Assembly (NCBI GenBank): GCA_017311185.1
Contig: JAESUZ010004527.1
Span: 310,001 to 374,000, forward strand
Direction of reading: 5' to 3'
Length of the DNA stretch: 64,000 nt
Source: Proteles cristata cristata
Taxonomy: Eukaryota; Chordata; Mammalia; Carnivora; Hyaenidae
Shown: positions 34,845-46,102 of the stretch, piece after piece
Numbering within the stretch: position 1 is the first letter of the stretch
How the letters are laid out: each line of letters starts with the position of its first letter
Position numbers and translations under genes: made by a program
The notes under the pieces: model-generated
Told to the model about the DNA's origin: nothing
Database searches by the model: none
Seen by the model: the letters and a program-made list of their open reading frames with translations, nothing else

Positions 34845-35432
34845 GAAGTAAGGGGATGGAGAAATATTTATCATGCAGATGAATGTAAAAGAAAGCGAGT
34901 GTAACAATTCTTATATCACACAAAATGAATTTTTTTAAAAACGCTGTGAAAAGAGACAAAGAAGAACACCACATAATAATAAAGGGGACTATCCAACAAA
35001 AATATATAACAATTGTAAATATATATGCAACCAATACGTAGCCACCCTAATACATTAAAAACTTAATAACAAATATAAAGAAACCAATGTATAGTAATAC
35101 AACAATAGTAGGGGATTTTAACACTATACTTAAAGTGATGGAACGATCTTCCAAACAAAAAATCAACAAAGAAACAGTGGTTTTGAATGACACACTAAAT
35201 TGGGTGGATTTAATAGACATATTCAGAACACTCCATTCTAAAATACAAGAATACATTCTTTTCATACACATGGAACATTCTCCAGAATAGATCACATATT
35301 AGCCCACAAAACAAACATCAAAAATTCAAAAACATCAACATTGTAACATTCACCTTTTCTCACCACAACACAATAAAACTAGAAACGAAGCAGAAGAAAT
35401 CGTCTGAAAAAAAAAATCACAAATGCTTGGAG
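34845..35432 (+). mobile_element. L1-6, continued ORF2 endonuclease region
   Basis: It continues L1-6 after the L1-7 insertion: the IVNIYATN region, then VGDFNTILKVMERSSKQKINKE near 35100-35165 (the GDFN motif is intact), then HMEHSPE and ILAHKTNIKN-type sequence. It ends near 35432 where the 5' UTR of L1-8 starts. The RT, C-terminus and 3' end of L1-6 are absent from the window. Confidence 0.85.
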
Positions 35433-35435
35433 AGA

Positions 35436-37703
35436 CAGGAGGATAGTAGCAGAGTAGGCGATACTTCATCAGAAGTATATAACTAGATAACTATTATAAC
35501 ATTCTAAATACCTCATAAATTGACCTGAAATCTGACAGAACAAACTCCACAACTGAAAGGAGAGAAAAGGTCACATCAGAGAAGGTAGTAACTGCGGAGA
35601 TAGGGTTTATGGGAGCGATGGATCCTGGCTGCTCTGGATGGAGGAAGGGGGGACGCCATCGTTGAGGAGAAGGGCAAAAGAAGGAGAAGCACACAGGAGA
35701 AGGTGCAAAGAGAATGTTTCCCCATAGGTATTGGTTTGGAAAATGGGGGGAGGGGCTGAATTTCATGAATTCTTTCCACCATACTGACTTAAAGATTGGA
35801 GTATTAAAGGACAGAGGCATTAGCTGGGATAGCACTGCAGTGCTCTTGGATAGAAGGCAGGTAAACACCCGAGAGGCATATAACATGTCGACGGTGATCT
35901 GAAGAGCACCTGGTACACACACTGGAGAGATTATTTGCTCTTCAGAGGAACCGTTCATGGGGACAACTGTCTGGGAAGAAAGGAGTTGGCAAGTGATTTC
36001 CCTTCCCCCACCTCTCAGAATAAACACATAGGCACCTATGTAAAACAGTGCAGAGTGGACACAGGATACCTAATTTGTTTACACTATGCCTCACTACCCA
36101 GGATCTCCAGTAGAACTGCTCCTTTCAGTCATGCTTATCTGGAGCAAGCCCCTACCTCGGAAAACCAGCACAATCCCCTGCCCATACCACATCTCCTGAC
36201 CAGAGAGTTCTGCAGGGCCTCAGTTCTGGTGGAGGTGGTGACAGATCTCATTTCTCAAGCCGACCAGAGCACATCTAGTTAAATCTCATCATACTCGGGA
36301 CAAGGACCAATAACTGTCCAAAGCAGGCAAGGAAAGCCTCTGCAGATGACTGGCCTGCAAGATAGAACAGCTAGAACACAGCAGGAGAACACATGCAGCA
36401 CACAGTGGAGACACTCCCTGAACATTACATGACCTCTTCTTTATAAGGCCATTAATGTCAAGAGCAGAAGACATAACTGGCTTTTCTAACACAGAGAGGT
36501 AGCCAAAGACGTAGAAAAAATGAGAAGACAGAAAAATTTATCCCAAATGACAGAACAAGATACAGCCAAAGTCAGAGATCGAAGTGAAACTGATATAAAT
36601 AATTTCGTCAATGGAGAATTTAAAGCAATGATCATAAGGATACACACAGGAGGTAAGCAAAGAATAAAAGACATCAGTGAGACCTCTACTAAAGTAATAA
36701 GAGTTATAAAAGAGCCAATAAGTGATGAAGCATGCAATGAATAAGATTTAAAACATACTTGATGCAAGGAAGAGGAGGCTGGAAGAAGCAGATGAATTAG
36801 TTAATGATTTAGAAGACAAAATAATGGAAAGCAATGAAGGTGAACAAAAGACAGCAGAAGAATTATGCAAAATCAGAATATATCTAAGAAACTAAGTGAC
36901 TCCATTAAATGTAATAACATTTGTATGATAGGGTTTCTAGAAGAATAAGACAGAGAAAAGCGGACAGGAAGTTTATTTGACCAAATAATAGTTGAATGTG
37001 TCCCTAATCTGGAGGAGAAAACAGGCATCCAGATCTAGGAGGCACAGAGAACTCCCATCAAAATCAACAAAAGCAGGCCAACACCAAGACATATTGTAAT
37101 TACATTTCCAAAGTGCTGAATAGGAAAATATGCAGCCCCAAATACTCTATATAGCAAGGCTATCATTCAGAAGATAAGACAAGATAAAGAATTTTCCAAA
37201 GGGAAAAAAATAAGAAGTTCATGACCACTAATCCAAACCTACAAGAAATATTAAGAGACAGTCTGTGTGGAGAGTAGAGACCAAAATTGACAGTATAAAT
37301 GTAGGAAACACAAAAGCAGTAAAACTAAATGTTTCTGTAAAAAAAAAAAAAACAGTCGAGGAGCTAAACAAACAAAAAAGGATAGAATATATAAATATAT
37401 AATAACATATACATAAATATAGGTAGGAGAGAAGAAAAGAATAGATTCAAACTGAAATGACCATCAACTTAGCACAGACTTCTATATACAGAAGACATGA
37501 TATAAAAATCTAACCGTAACTGTATATCAAAACCACTAGTAAATATGCAATTAATAAGAAGAAAGAATTATAAATATGTAACTAAAGAAAATCATCAAAA
37601 CATGTAAGATAGAAAGAAAAGAAAGGATCAGAGGAAATCTCCAGAACAGCCAAAAAACAAGTAATAAAATGGCAATAAAAACATATCTATCAAAAATTAT
37701 GTT
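35436..37703 (+). mobile_element. L1-8 (old L1), 5' UTR, ORF1 and ORF2 start
   Basis: The 5' end is GGAGGATAGTAGCAGAGTAGG. The 5' UTR has ACCTGAAATCTGACAGAACA and GAGAAGGTAGTAACTGCGGAG. ORF1 runs from 36520 to about 37260, and the ORF2 start is at about 37669 (ATGGCAATAAAAACATATCT). It is interrupted by a SINE at 37704. Its 5' end abuts the broken ORF2 of L1-6. Confidence 0.86.
36520..37260 (+). pseudogene. L1-8 ORF1 remnant
   Basis: The first 74 codons are open and typical of old L1 ORF1: MRRQKNLSQMTEQDTAKVRD, then EFKAMIIRIHTGGKQRIKDISE (residues 32-55, the coiled-coil start). Later parts (RRLEEADELVNDLEDKIMESNEGEQ, TGIQI-EAQRTPIKINKSRPTPRHIVI, and a FTTNPNLQEILRDSL-like end) are recognisable but frameshifted. 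Confidence 0.87.
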
Positions 37704-37918
37704 GGGGCGCCTGGGTGGCTTAGTTGGTTAAGCATCCGACTTTCGCTTAGGTCATGATCTCGCGGTTCGTGGGTTCGAGCCCCGCGTCGGGCTCTGTGCT
37801 GACTGCCAGCTCAGAGCCTGAGCCTGTTTCAGTCTGTGACTCCCTCTCTCTCTGACCCTCCCCTGCTCACGCTGTCTCTCTCTCTCCTAGAAATAAATAA
37901 AAATATATATATTTTAAA
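37704..37918 (+). mobile_element. young felid tRNA-Lys SINE inserted in L1-8
   Basis: It is full length, starting GGGGCGCCTGGGTGGCTTAG, with B box GGTTCGAGCCC, the body GACTGCCAGCTCAGAGCC and many CpGs retained. It is nearly identical to the SINE at 2408-2622, including subfamily marks. A perfect 12-bp target-site duplication, AAAAATTATGTT, lies at 37692-37703 and 37919-37930. Confidence 0.96.
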
Positions 37919-37930
37919 AAAAATTATGTT

Positions 37931-38011
37931 GACACGGAGGGGGACACTTGTGGGAATGAGCACTGGGTGGTATATGGAAGCCGACTTGCCAATAAGCTAT
38001 TTGTAAAAAAA
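37931..38011 (+). mobile_element. very short young L1 3' end next to the SINE
   Basis: About 80 bp of L1 3' UTR is present: GGACACTTGTGGGAATGAGC, GGTATATGGAAGCCGAC, CCAATAAGCTATTTGTAAAAA. AAATTATGTTGA (37921-37932) versus AAATTGTGTTGA (38012-38023) is its likely target-site duplication. The target copy was therefore used by two insertions. Confidence 0.88.
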
Positions 38012-38023
38012 AAATTGTGTTGA

Positions 38024-38945
38024 ACATAAATGTAATAATCACTTGCATCAAAAGACATAGAATGTCAGAATGGAATAAGAAAACAAGACCCATCTATATG
38101 CTGCCTGCAAGAGACTCATTTTAGACATAAAGACACCTAGAGATTGAAAGTGAGGGGATGGAGAAATATTTACCATGCAAATGAATGTCAAAATAAAGCT
38201 GGAGGATTAATACTTGCATTGGACAAACTAGACCATAAAACAAGACCATAAAACTAACAAGAGACAAAGAAGGGCACTATATAATAATACAATGGGAAAT
38301 CCAAAATAATATAAAAATTGTAAATATGAATCAACAACAATAATAGAGGATTTTGACACCCCGCATACCTCAATGGATAGATCGTCTATACAAAAAATAG
38401 ACAAGGAAACTATCACGTTGAATAACATTGTATCAAATGGACTTAACAGGTATATTGAGAACATTTCATCCAAAACATCAGATTACACATTTGTTTCAAG
38501 TGCACGTAGAACATTCTCCAGAATAGACCACATATTAGGCCACAAAACAGGCCTAAAATTCAAGAAGATGGAGCTCATACCATGCAACTTTTCTAACCAT
38601 GACACTATAAAACTAATACTCAACCACAAGAAAAAAAACTGGGAAAGACCAAAAATAAATGGAGGATAAATAAGATGCCACAAAACAATGAATGGGCCAA
38701 TCAGTAAATAAAATAAGAAATAAAAATTATATGGAACAAACAAGAATGAAAACAAGATTATCCAATACCTCTGGGATGTAGCAAAAGCAGTCTCAAGAGT
38801 TAAGTATATAACAATACAGTCTGCATCAAGAAGCAAGTAAAATCACAAACACCTAAATATACAACAAAAGGTCTATGAAAAGAAGCAAAAAGACTGAAGC
38901 CAAAATGGGAAGTAAATAATAAATACTAAAGCAGAAATAAACGTG
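38024..38945 (+). mobile_element. L1-8, ORF2 endonuclease remnant
   Basis: It resumes L1-8 ORF2: CAAGAGACTCATTTTAGACA (QETHFR region), then MDRSSIQKIDKETITLNNIV near 38373-38430, RTFSRIDHILGHKTGLKFKKMELIPCNFSNHD near 38508-38600 (SDHD reads SNHD), and the LWDVAKAVSRVKY region near 38770-38805. It ends near 38945 where the L1-9 5' UTR begins. RT and 3' parts are absent. Confidence 0.85.
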
Positions 38946-40543
38946 CGGGATATAGGGCCAACATGGTGAAGAAGTAAGGGGATCCATACTTCCCACATCT
39001 CTCAAACAAAGAAGGGCTGAAGCCAAAGGACTTTGAACCCCAAGAGTCTGGGAAAAAAGACGGTGTCTACCAGGAAGAAAACGGGAAAACCAGACAGCCC
39101 CATAGGTGCCTGATTGCGAACTAGGAGAGATAAAACGGGCTACGGAGACATCAAGGGGAGGGATCCACTTCTGCAGAGAGACAAAAGGAAGAGAAAGAGC
39201 GGCTGGGGAAGCCTAGGACTGTACCTAGACAAGAGAAAAACCTCTGACCAGGACAGAGAAGGATCCAATCATCCCATCTCTAATTGCAGGGCTTTTGGAG
39301 AGGGATCACATCTCTAACTACAGGGCTTTCTTCCGACTGCAGCCGGTGGTCCTATTCGTACACCTGGGGAGGAGGGGAGTCACCTCTGGGTTCGGTGGTA
39401 TGTCAGCAAGAGAAACCAGTCCCTTGCCCTAAAGAGCTGCATCACAGCCGCAGGAACATATATCAGGTGGCAATATTAACGCCAACAGAGTGGGAGTTTA
39501 AAACCAACCTAAACCTGGGATGTTGGAGTCGGTGGAGCGAGATAGCCTGCCTCATTTGCACCCACAGCACAGTGAGGACAGAGCCAAAGGAGTGATTTGG
39601 GACACCTGATCCATGAAGAAGGGACTGGCTGTCGCCATTTTTCTCCCCACAACCACCAAGGCGGTGCCTCAGGGATTGATCCACACCCCTCTGAGCTGGA
39701 TAGCTCTTATCTACTGGAGCTGAATAGATGCTGTGGAACCAGGCAGGCCCCACTTCTGACCACTACTGTGGCATTGCCTGGATTAATTCTAGGTCAATTC
39801 TTGTTATCTAGATATATTCTTCCTTTTCTCCTTCTTATCTCTTCGCTGGTTATTCTGGTTATTGGTTTGCTTACACAGACATACTTAAACCATTCTCTTG
39901 ATGCATGTTCTACACATCCTTCTTTCCTTTCTGTCTCTCTGGAATAATCAGGCCATATAGTTTCTCATGGTAACGTTAGCTTCATTTCCTTTTCCTTGCT
40001 TCCTTCCTAATTCTCCTTTCTCTCTCTCTCAGGATTAACACTTTTAGTCTCTCCACCTGGACAATTTTCATTTTCTCTTTCTCCCCACCTCTCTCATTTC
40101 TCCCTTTGTATATGCTCTTACATCAGTACCGCCTCCACCCTGTTCTTTACTTGTAGCTGGTGTTTCTGGTTTTATGCTTTTAGATTGTCTTTTGGGTTTT
40201 GGGTTTTTTGTTTTGTTTTGTTTTTGCATGTTTCCTTCTTTGTTTTATTTGTTTGTGCATTTGTGTGTTTTTGTTTCCAGTTTCTTTGTCTGCTTTCCTT
40301 TTAAAGGCTACTTCAAGGAACAAACCAAAGAACACTTGGTGGAGAGTCCAAAACATCACTATAAGTAGGGAAATAAAACAACCAAAGTCACAATAACAAA
40401 GAGCAAGTAACATTTTCCAAAAAACACCTCCTGAACTGCCAGGCCCTGGACAGTGTATGAGACCCTTTTAATATAGCAGTACTCACAGGTGCAAAGCACT
40501 TAACAACTTTTTTAAACTTACAAGAGACAGAAAGCTAGCCAAA
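38946..40543 (+). promoter_or_regulatory. L1-9 5' UTR
   Basis: About 1.6 kb with a moderately GC-rich first part (to about 39770) and a pyrimidine- and T-rich second part (39780-40310). The leader AAGGAACAAACCAAAGAACACTTGGTGGAGAGTCC corresponds to that of L1-1, L1-2r and L1-10. An acceptor-like GCTTTCCTTTTAAAG precedes GCTACTTCAAGG at about 40306. A promoter role is inferred from the family. Confidence 0.7.
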
Positions 40544-41437
40544 ATGACAAAACGGAAGGATTCCCCTTAAAAGAAATTCCAGGAAGAAGTGACAACCAAA
40601 GAATTGATCAAAACAGATATAAGCAACATAACTAAACAAGAATTTAGAATAATAGTCATAAAATTAATCGCTGGGCTTGAAAAAGCATAGAAGACAGGAG
40701 AGACTCCATTGCTGCAGAGAATAAGGATATTAAAAACAGTCATGGTGAATTAAAAAATGCTATAAATGAGGTGCAAAATAAAATGGATGTGGCCACAGTG
40801 CAGATTGAAGAGGCAGAGGACAGAATAGGGGAATTAGAAAATAAAATTATGGAAAGAGAGGAAGCCAAGGGAAAGAGAGATAAAAGGATCCAAGAGCACA
40901 AAAGGAAAATTAGAGATCTGGGTGATGCAATCAAAAGGAACAATATCCATACCATGGGGATTCCAGAAGAAGAAAAGAGAGACAAAAGGAATGAAGGGGT
41001 ACTTGAACAAATCAGAGCTGAGAACTTCCCCAGCCGGGGAAAAAGAAACAGACATTGAAATCCAATAGGCACATAGACCTTCCCTCAAACATAACTTGAA
41101 TCACTCTTCTGCATGGCGTATCATAGTGAAAGTGGCAAAATACAAGGATAAAGAGAGAATTCTGAAAGCAGCTAGGGATAAACAGGCCTTAACATATAAA
41201 GGTAGACACATAAGGGTAGGAGCAGACCTATCTACTGAAACTTGGCAGGCCAGAAAGGAATGGCAAGAAATTGTCAATCTTATGAACAGGAAAAATATGC
41301 AGCCAAGATCCTTTATTCAGCAAGCCTGTCATTCAGAATAGAAGGAAAGATAAAGGTTTTCCCAAACAAACAGAAAACTGAAGGAATACATCACCACTAA
41401 ACCAACCCTAAAAGAGATCCTAAGGAATACTCTATGA
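40544..41437 (+). pseudogene. L1-9 ORF1 remnant
   Basis: It starts MTKRKDSP but meets a TAA after eight codons. The main open part, 40771-41058, covers the coiled coil (EEAEDRIGELENKIMEREEAKGKRDKRI) and the RRM start (NNIHTMGIPEEEKRDKR). The C-terminal domain is open at 41096-41341 (AWRIIVKVAKYKDKERILKAARDKQALTYKGRHIRVGADLSTETWQ). Frameshifts lie near 41056 and 41330. Confidence 0.9.
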
Positions 41438-41504
41438 GGAAAATGTTGCAAGGAACACAGAGTAGCAATATATCACTACAAGCATGAAACCTACAGGGAA
41501 CACA

Positions 41505-43527
41505 ATGCCTCTAAACCCATATTTTTCAATAATAACACTGAATGTAAATGGACTAAATACTCCAATAAAAAGAAATGGGGTATCAGAATGGATAAAAAAA
41601 CAAGATCCATCTATTTGCTGCCCTCAAGAGACTCATTTTAGATCTGAGGACACCTTCAGATTGAAAGTGAGGGAACGCAGAACTATCTGTCATGCTACTG
41701 GATGTCAAAAGAAAGCTAGAGTAGCCATATTCATATCAGCAAACGAGACTTTAAACTAAAAGTAGTAACAAGAGTTGAAGAAGGACATTCTATAATAATT
41801 ACACGATCTATCCATCAGGAAGAGCTAACAATTATAAATATCTACACACCAAATTCAGAAGCACCCAAATATATAAAACAGTCACAAATATAAGAAATCT
41901 TATTGATAAGAATGTGCTAATTACAGGGGACGTCGATACTCCACTTACAGCAATGGATAGATCAATTAGACAGTGAATCATTAATGAAACAATGGGCCCT
42001 GAAGGACACACTGGATCAGATGGAACTTGACAGATATACTTAGAACTCTATAACCCAAAGCAGTGGAATTCACTTACTTCTCGAATGCACATGGAACAGT
42101 CTCTAAGCTAGATCACATACAGGATTACAAGCAGTCCTCAATAAATATAAAAGAATTGAGATCATACTGTGCACACTTTCAGATCACAATACTATGAAAT
42201 TTGAAATCAACCACAGGAAAAAGTCTGGAAAACTTCCAAAAGCATGGAGGTTAAAGTACACCCTACTAAAGAATGAATACGTCAACAAAGCAATGAGAGA
42301 AGAAATTTAAAACTTTATGGAAACAAATTAAAGTGAACATACCACAATACAAACACTTTGGGATGCAGCAAAAGCAGTCCTAAGAGGAAAATACATTTCA
42401 GTTCAGGCCTATCTCAAGAAACAAGAAAAATCCCAAATACAAAATCTAACAGCACACCTAAAAGAATGAGAAGAACAACAAAGACACCCAAAACCAAGGA
42501 GAAGAAGATATATACTAAAAATCAGAGCAGAAATAAACAACATAGAATTAAAAAAAAAAAGTATAGCAGATCAAGGAAACCAAGAGGTGGTTTTTTGAAA
42601 GAATAAACAAAATTGATAACCTTCTAGCCAGGCTTGTCAAAAGGAAAAGAGAGAGGGCCCAAATTGATAAAATTACTAATGAAAATGGATTTATTACAAC
42701 CAATCCCTCAGAATTACAAGCAATTATCAGGGAATACTATGAAAAATTATATGCCAACAAACTAGACTACCTGGAAGTTATAGATACATTCCAGAACACC
42801 CACAACCTTACCAAAACTCAAAGGGGAAGAAATAGAAAGTTTGAACAGACCCATAACTAGTGAAGAAATTGAACCAGTTAACCAAAATCTCCCAACAAAT
42901 AAGAGCCCTGGACCTGATGGCTTCCCTGGAGAATTCTACCAGACATGTAAATCAGAGTTAATACCCATTCTTCTCAAACTATTCCAAAAAATGGGAATGG
43001 AAGGAAAACTTCCAGACTCATTCTATGAAACCAGCATCAGTTTGATTCCCAAGCCAGACAGAGACCGAGCAAAAAAAGAGAACTACAGGCCAATATCCTT
43101 GATGAATATGGATGCAAAATCCTCAACAAGATACTAGCAAGTCAAATTCAACAGCATGTGAAAAGAATTATCCACCATGATCAAGTGGGATTCATTCCTG
43201 GGTTAAAGGGCTGGTTCAATATGTGTAAATCAATGTGATACATCACATCCACAAAAGTAAAGATAAAAACCACATGATCCTGTCGATAGATGCAGAAAAA
43301 GCATTTGAAAAGATACAGCATCCCTTCTTAATAAAGACCCTCAAGAAAGTCGCTACTGAAGGAACATACTTAAACATCATAGTAGGCATTTACAAAAAGC
43401 CCACAGCTAATATCATCCTCAATGTGGAAAACCTGAGAGCTTTCCCCCTGAGATCAGGTGGAACACTCTCATCAGTGTGGGTTTTTTTTTAATGTTTTTT
43501 CTTTATTTCTGAGAGAGAGTGTGAGAA

Positions 43528-43558
<31 letters not shown>

Positions 43559-45429
43559 ACATGAGCAGGTAAGAGTCAGAGAGAGAGGGATATACAGAAT
43601 CTGAAACGTGCTCCAGGCTCTGAGCTGGCAGTCAACACAGAGCCCGACGTGGGACTCAAACCCACGAACCACAAGATCATGACCTGAGCCGAAGTCAGAC
43701 GCTTAACCGACTGAGCCATCCAGGCGCCCCCACTGTTGTTTAACATAGTGCTAAAAGTCCTAGTGTCAGCAATCAGACAACAAAAGGAAATAAAAGGTAT
43801 TAGAATTGGCGAAGATGAAGTCAAACTTTCATTTTTCGCAGATGACATGATATTCTACATGGAAAACCTGAAAGACTCCAACAAAGTCTGCTAGAACTGA
43901 TCCATGAATTCAGCAAAGTCCCAGGGTACAAAATCCATGTACAGAAATCAGTTGCATTTTGATACAATAACGAAGCCACAGAAAGAACAATAATGTAACT
44001 GATCCCATTCACAATTTCACCAAGAAACATAAAATCCCTAGGAATAAACCTAATCAAAGATATAAAAGATATGTATGATAAAAATAAAGAAAACTTATGA
44101 TGGAATTGAAGAAGACACAAAGAAATGGAACAACATTCCATGTTCATGGATTGGAAAAATAAATATTGTTAACATGTCAATTCTACCCAAAGCAATCTAC
44201 ACATTCAATGCAATTCTAATCAAAATTGGACTGGCATTCTTCTCGAAGCTTGAACAAGCAATCCTATAATTTGTATGGACCACAAAAAACCTCTAATAGC
44301 CAAAGTAATAGTGAAGAAGAAAACCAAAACGGGAGGCATCACAATCCCAAACTTTAGCTTCTACTAAAAAGCTGTAATCATCAAGACAGTATGTTACTGG
44401 TACAAAAACACACATAGACCAACGGAATAAAATAGAGAACCCAGAATTGAACCCACAAATATATGACCAACTAACCTTTGACAAAGCAGGAAAGAATATC
44501 CAATGTAAAAAAGACAGCCTGTTTAACAAATGATGCTGGGAGAACTAGATAGCAACATACAGAAGAATGAATCTAGAACACTTTCTTACACATACACTAA
44601 AATAGACTCAAAATGGATGAAGGATCTGAATGTGAAACAGGAAACCATCAAATCCGTAAAGGAGAAAGTAGGTAACAACCTCTTTGACCTTAGTTGCAGC
44701 AATTTCTTCCTTGACCCTTCTACAAAGGCAAAGGACGTTAAAAGCAAAATGAACTATTGGGACCTCATCAGATAAAAAGCTTCTGCCCTGCAAAGGAAAC
44801 AATCAACAAAACTAACAGTTAACCGACAGAATGGGAAAAGACAGTTGCAAATGACATATTGGATAAAGGGCTATTATCCAAAATCTGTAAGGAACACACC
44901 AAACTCCACACACACACCCAAAACAAACAAACAAACAAAAAGACAAATAAACAATCCAGGGAAGAAATGGGCAGAAGACATGAATAGACACTTCTACAAG
45001 GAAGACATCCAAATGACCAATAGACACATGAAATAAATTTCAATGTCATTCATCATCAGGGAAAAACAAACCAAAACCACACTGAGAAACCTCATGCCGG
45101 TCAGAGTCGCTAAAATGAACAAATCAGGAAACTATAGATGCTGGCAAGGATGTGGAGAAACGGGAACCCTCTTGCACTGTTAGTGGGAATGCAAACTATT
45201 GTAGCTGCTCTGGAAAATAGTGTGGGGGTTCCCCAAAAAACAAAAAAAAATAGAACTACCTTATGGCCCTGAAGTAGCACTGCTATGAATTTACCCAATG
45301 GATATAGGAGTGCTGATACATATGGGCACATGCACCCTAATATTTGTAGTAGCACTTTCAACAAATGCCAAATTATGGAAAGAACTTATATGTCCATTAA
45401 CTAGCGAATGCATCAAGAAGATGTGGTTT
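41505..45429 (+). pseudogene. L1-9 ORF2 remnant, split by a SINE
   Basis: The start is MPLNPYFSIITLNVNGLNTPIKR. The QETHF Glu of the endonuclease is intact near 41622, but the GDFN motif reads GDVD (near 41928). The RT carries [16 protein letters not shown] (42895-42945), [22 protein letters not shown] (43040-43105) and [16 protein letters not shown] (43280-43325). The SINE then cuts the GCPLSP stretch, and FFADDMIFY (near 43838) is intact afterwards. C-terminal pieces follow to about 45400. Many shifts and stops are present. Confidence 0.9.
43480..43730 (-). mobile_element. felid tRNA-Lys SINE inserted in the L1-9 RT domain
   Basis: It is inverted: a T-rich tail at left (43482-43500), a long GA-rich tract (43513-43560) and the complement of the cat body (GCTCCAGGCTCTGAGCTGGC). 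The head ends GAGCCATCCAGGCGCCCC at 43730. The L1 sequence to its left is rearranged (GGTGGAACACTCTCATCAG), so I cannot define a clean target-site duplication. Confidence 0.93.
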
Positions 45430-45694
45430 GGGGGGAGAGGCAAGATGGCAGAGAAGTAGGGAGCTCCGTACATTTCATTCGCCCCCGTCTCTCACGTGGA
45501 GAAGGCCTGAAGCCATGGAAACCCTTACAGAAACCAGGAGTCTGGGAGGAAAAGGAGACAGAGTCCACTGAGAACAGTTTATAGTGGCTACCCCAAGAAA
45601 CACGCCAAAGTACACATGGTGGAGAGTCACAAATACCATTACGAGTAGGAAAATAAAACCAAGAGATACCATTCAAAGAACACTTTCTTTTTTC

Positions 45695-45725
<31 letters not shown>

Positions 45726-46102
45726 ACAAATAGTTTACTGTCAAATTGGCTTCCATATAACACCCAGTACTCATCCCCACAAGTGCCCTCCTCCATGTTC
45801 ATCTCCCCACTCCTCCCCCACACCCATCAGTCCTCAGTTTGTTCTCAGCATTCAAGAGTCATTTATGGTTTGCCTCTCTCCCTCTCCCCCACTATTTCCC
45901 TCCTTCTTCTACCTCATGGTCCTCCATTAAGTTCCTCCTAATCCTCCTATACGTGAAAACATATGGTATTTGTCCTTCAAAGAACACTTTCTGAATGGAC
46001 AGGCCCTGGACCCTCAAGGAGCCTTCTTTGGTACAGCAGCACTCACAGTGCAGAGTTCATAACAAGCTTTTAAAACCAACAAGAGATAGAAAGCTAGCCA
46101 AA
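45430..46102 (+). promoter_or_regulatory. L1-10 5' UTR, internally shortened
   Basis: 45430-45584 matches the first 150 bp of the L1-1 5' UTR up to GTCCACTGAGAA. After about 11 bp the sequence continues with GGCTACCCCAAGAAAC, which matches L1-1 immediately downstream of its acceptor-like CCAG. About 1.5 kb present in L1-1 and L1-2r is missing. The remaining leader carries the nested L1 piece at 45689-45975. Confidence 0.8.
45689..45975 (-). mobile_element. short young L1 3' end nested in the L1-10 5' UTR
   Basis: It is inverted: a T-rich tail (45689-45725), ACAAATAGTTTACTGTC (complement of the AATAAA-type 3' end), the 3' UTR and the last ORF2 codons (complement of the KYHMF region). A perfect 17-bp target-site duplication, TTCAAAGAACACTTTCT, lies at 45672-45688 and 45976-45992. 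Confidence 0.97.

Larger units (their letters stand above)
38946..45429 (+). mobile_element. L1-9: near-full-length felid-type L1 lacking its 3' end
   Basis: The 5' end is at about 38950 (AACATGGTGAAGAAGTAAGG), followed by a 5' UTR of about 1.6 kb, ORF1 (40544 to about 41437) and ORF2 (from 41505), interrupted by an inverted SINE at 43480-43730. It stops at about 45429 near the end of ORF2 (AGAAGATGTGGTTT), where the 5' end of L1-10 starts. The 3' UTR is missing. By divergence it is intermediate in age between the young and the old copies. Confidence 0.9.

Noticed and set aside
35494..36027. 177-codon minus-strand open frame
   Set aside because: It is antisense to the L1-8 5' UTR; no family resemblance.
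39284..39947. Open frames of 103 and 116 codons
   Set aside because: They lie in the L1-9 5' UTR. Unlike the L1-1/L1-2r frame, I could not find a matching frame in another copy in this window.
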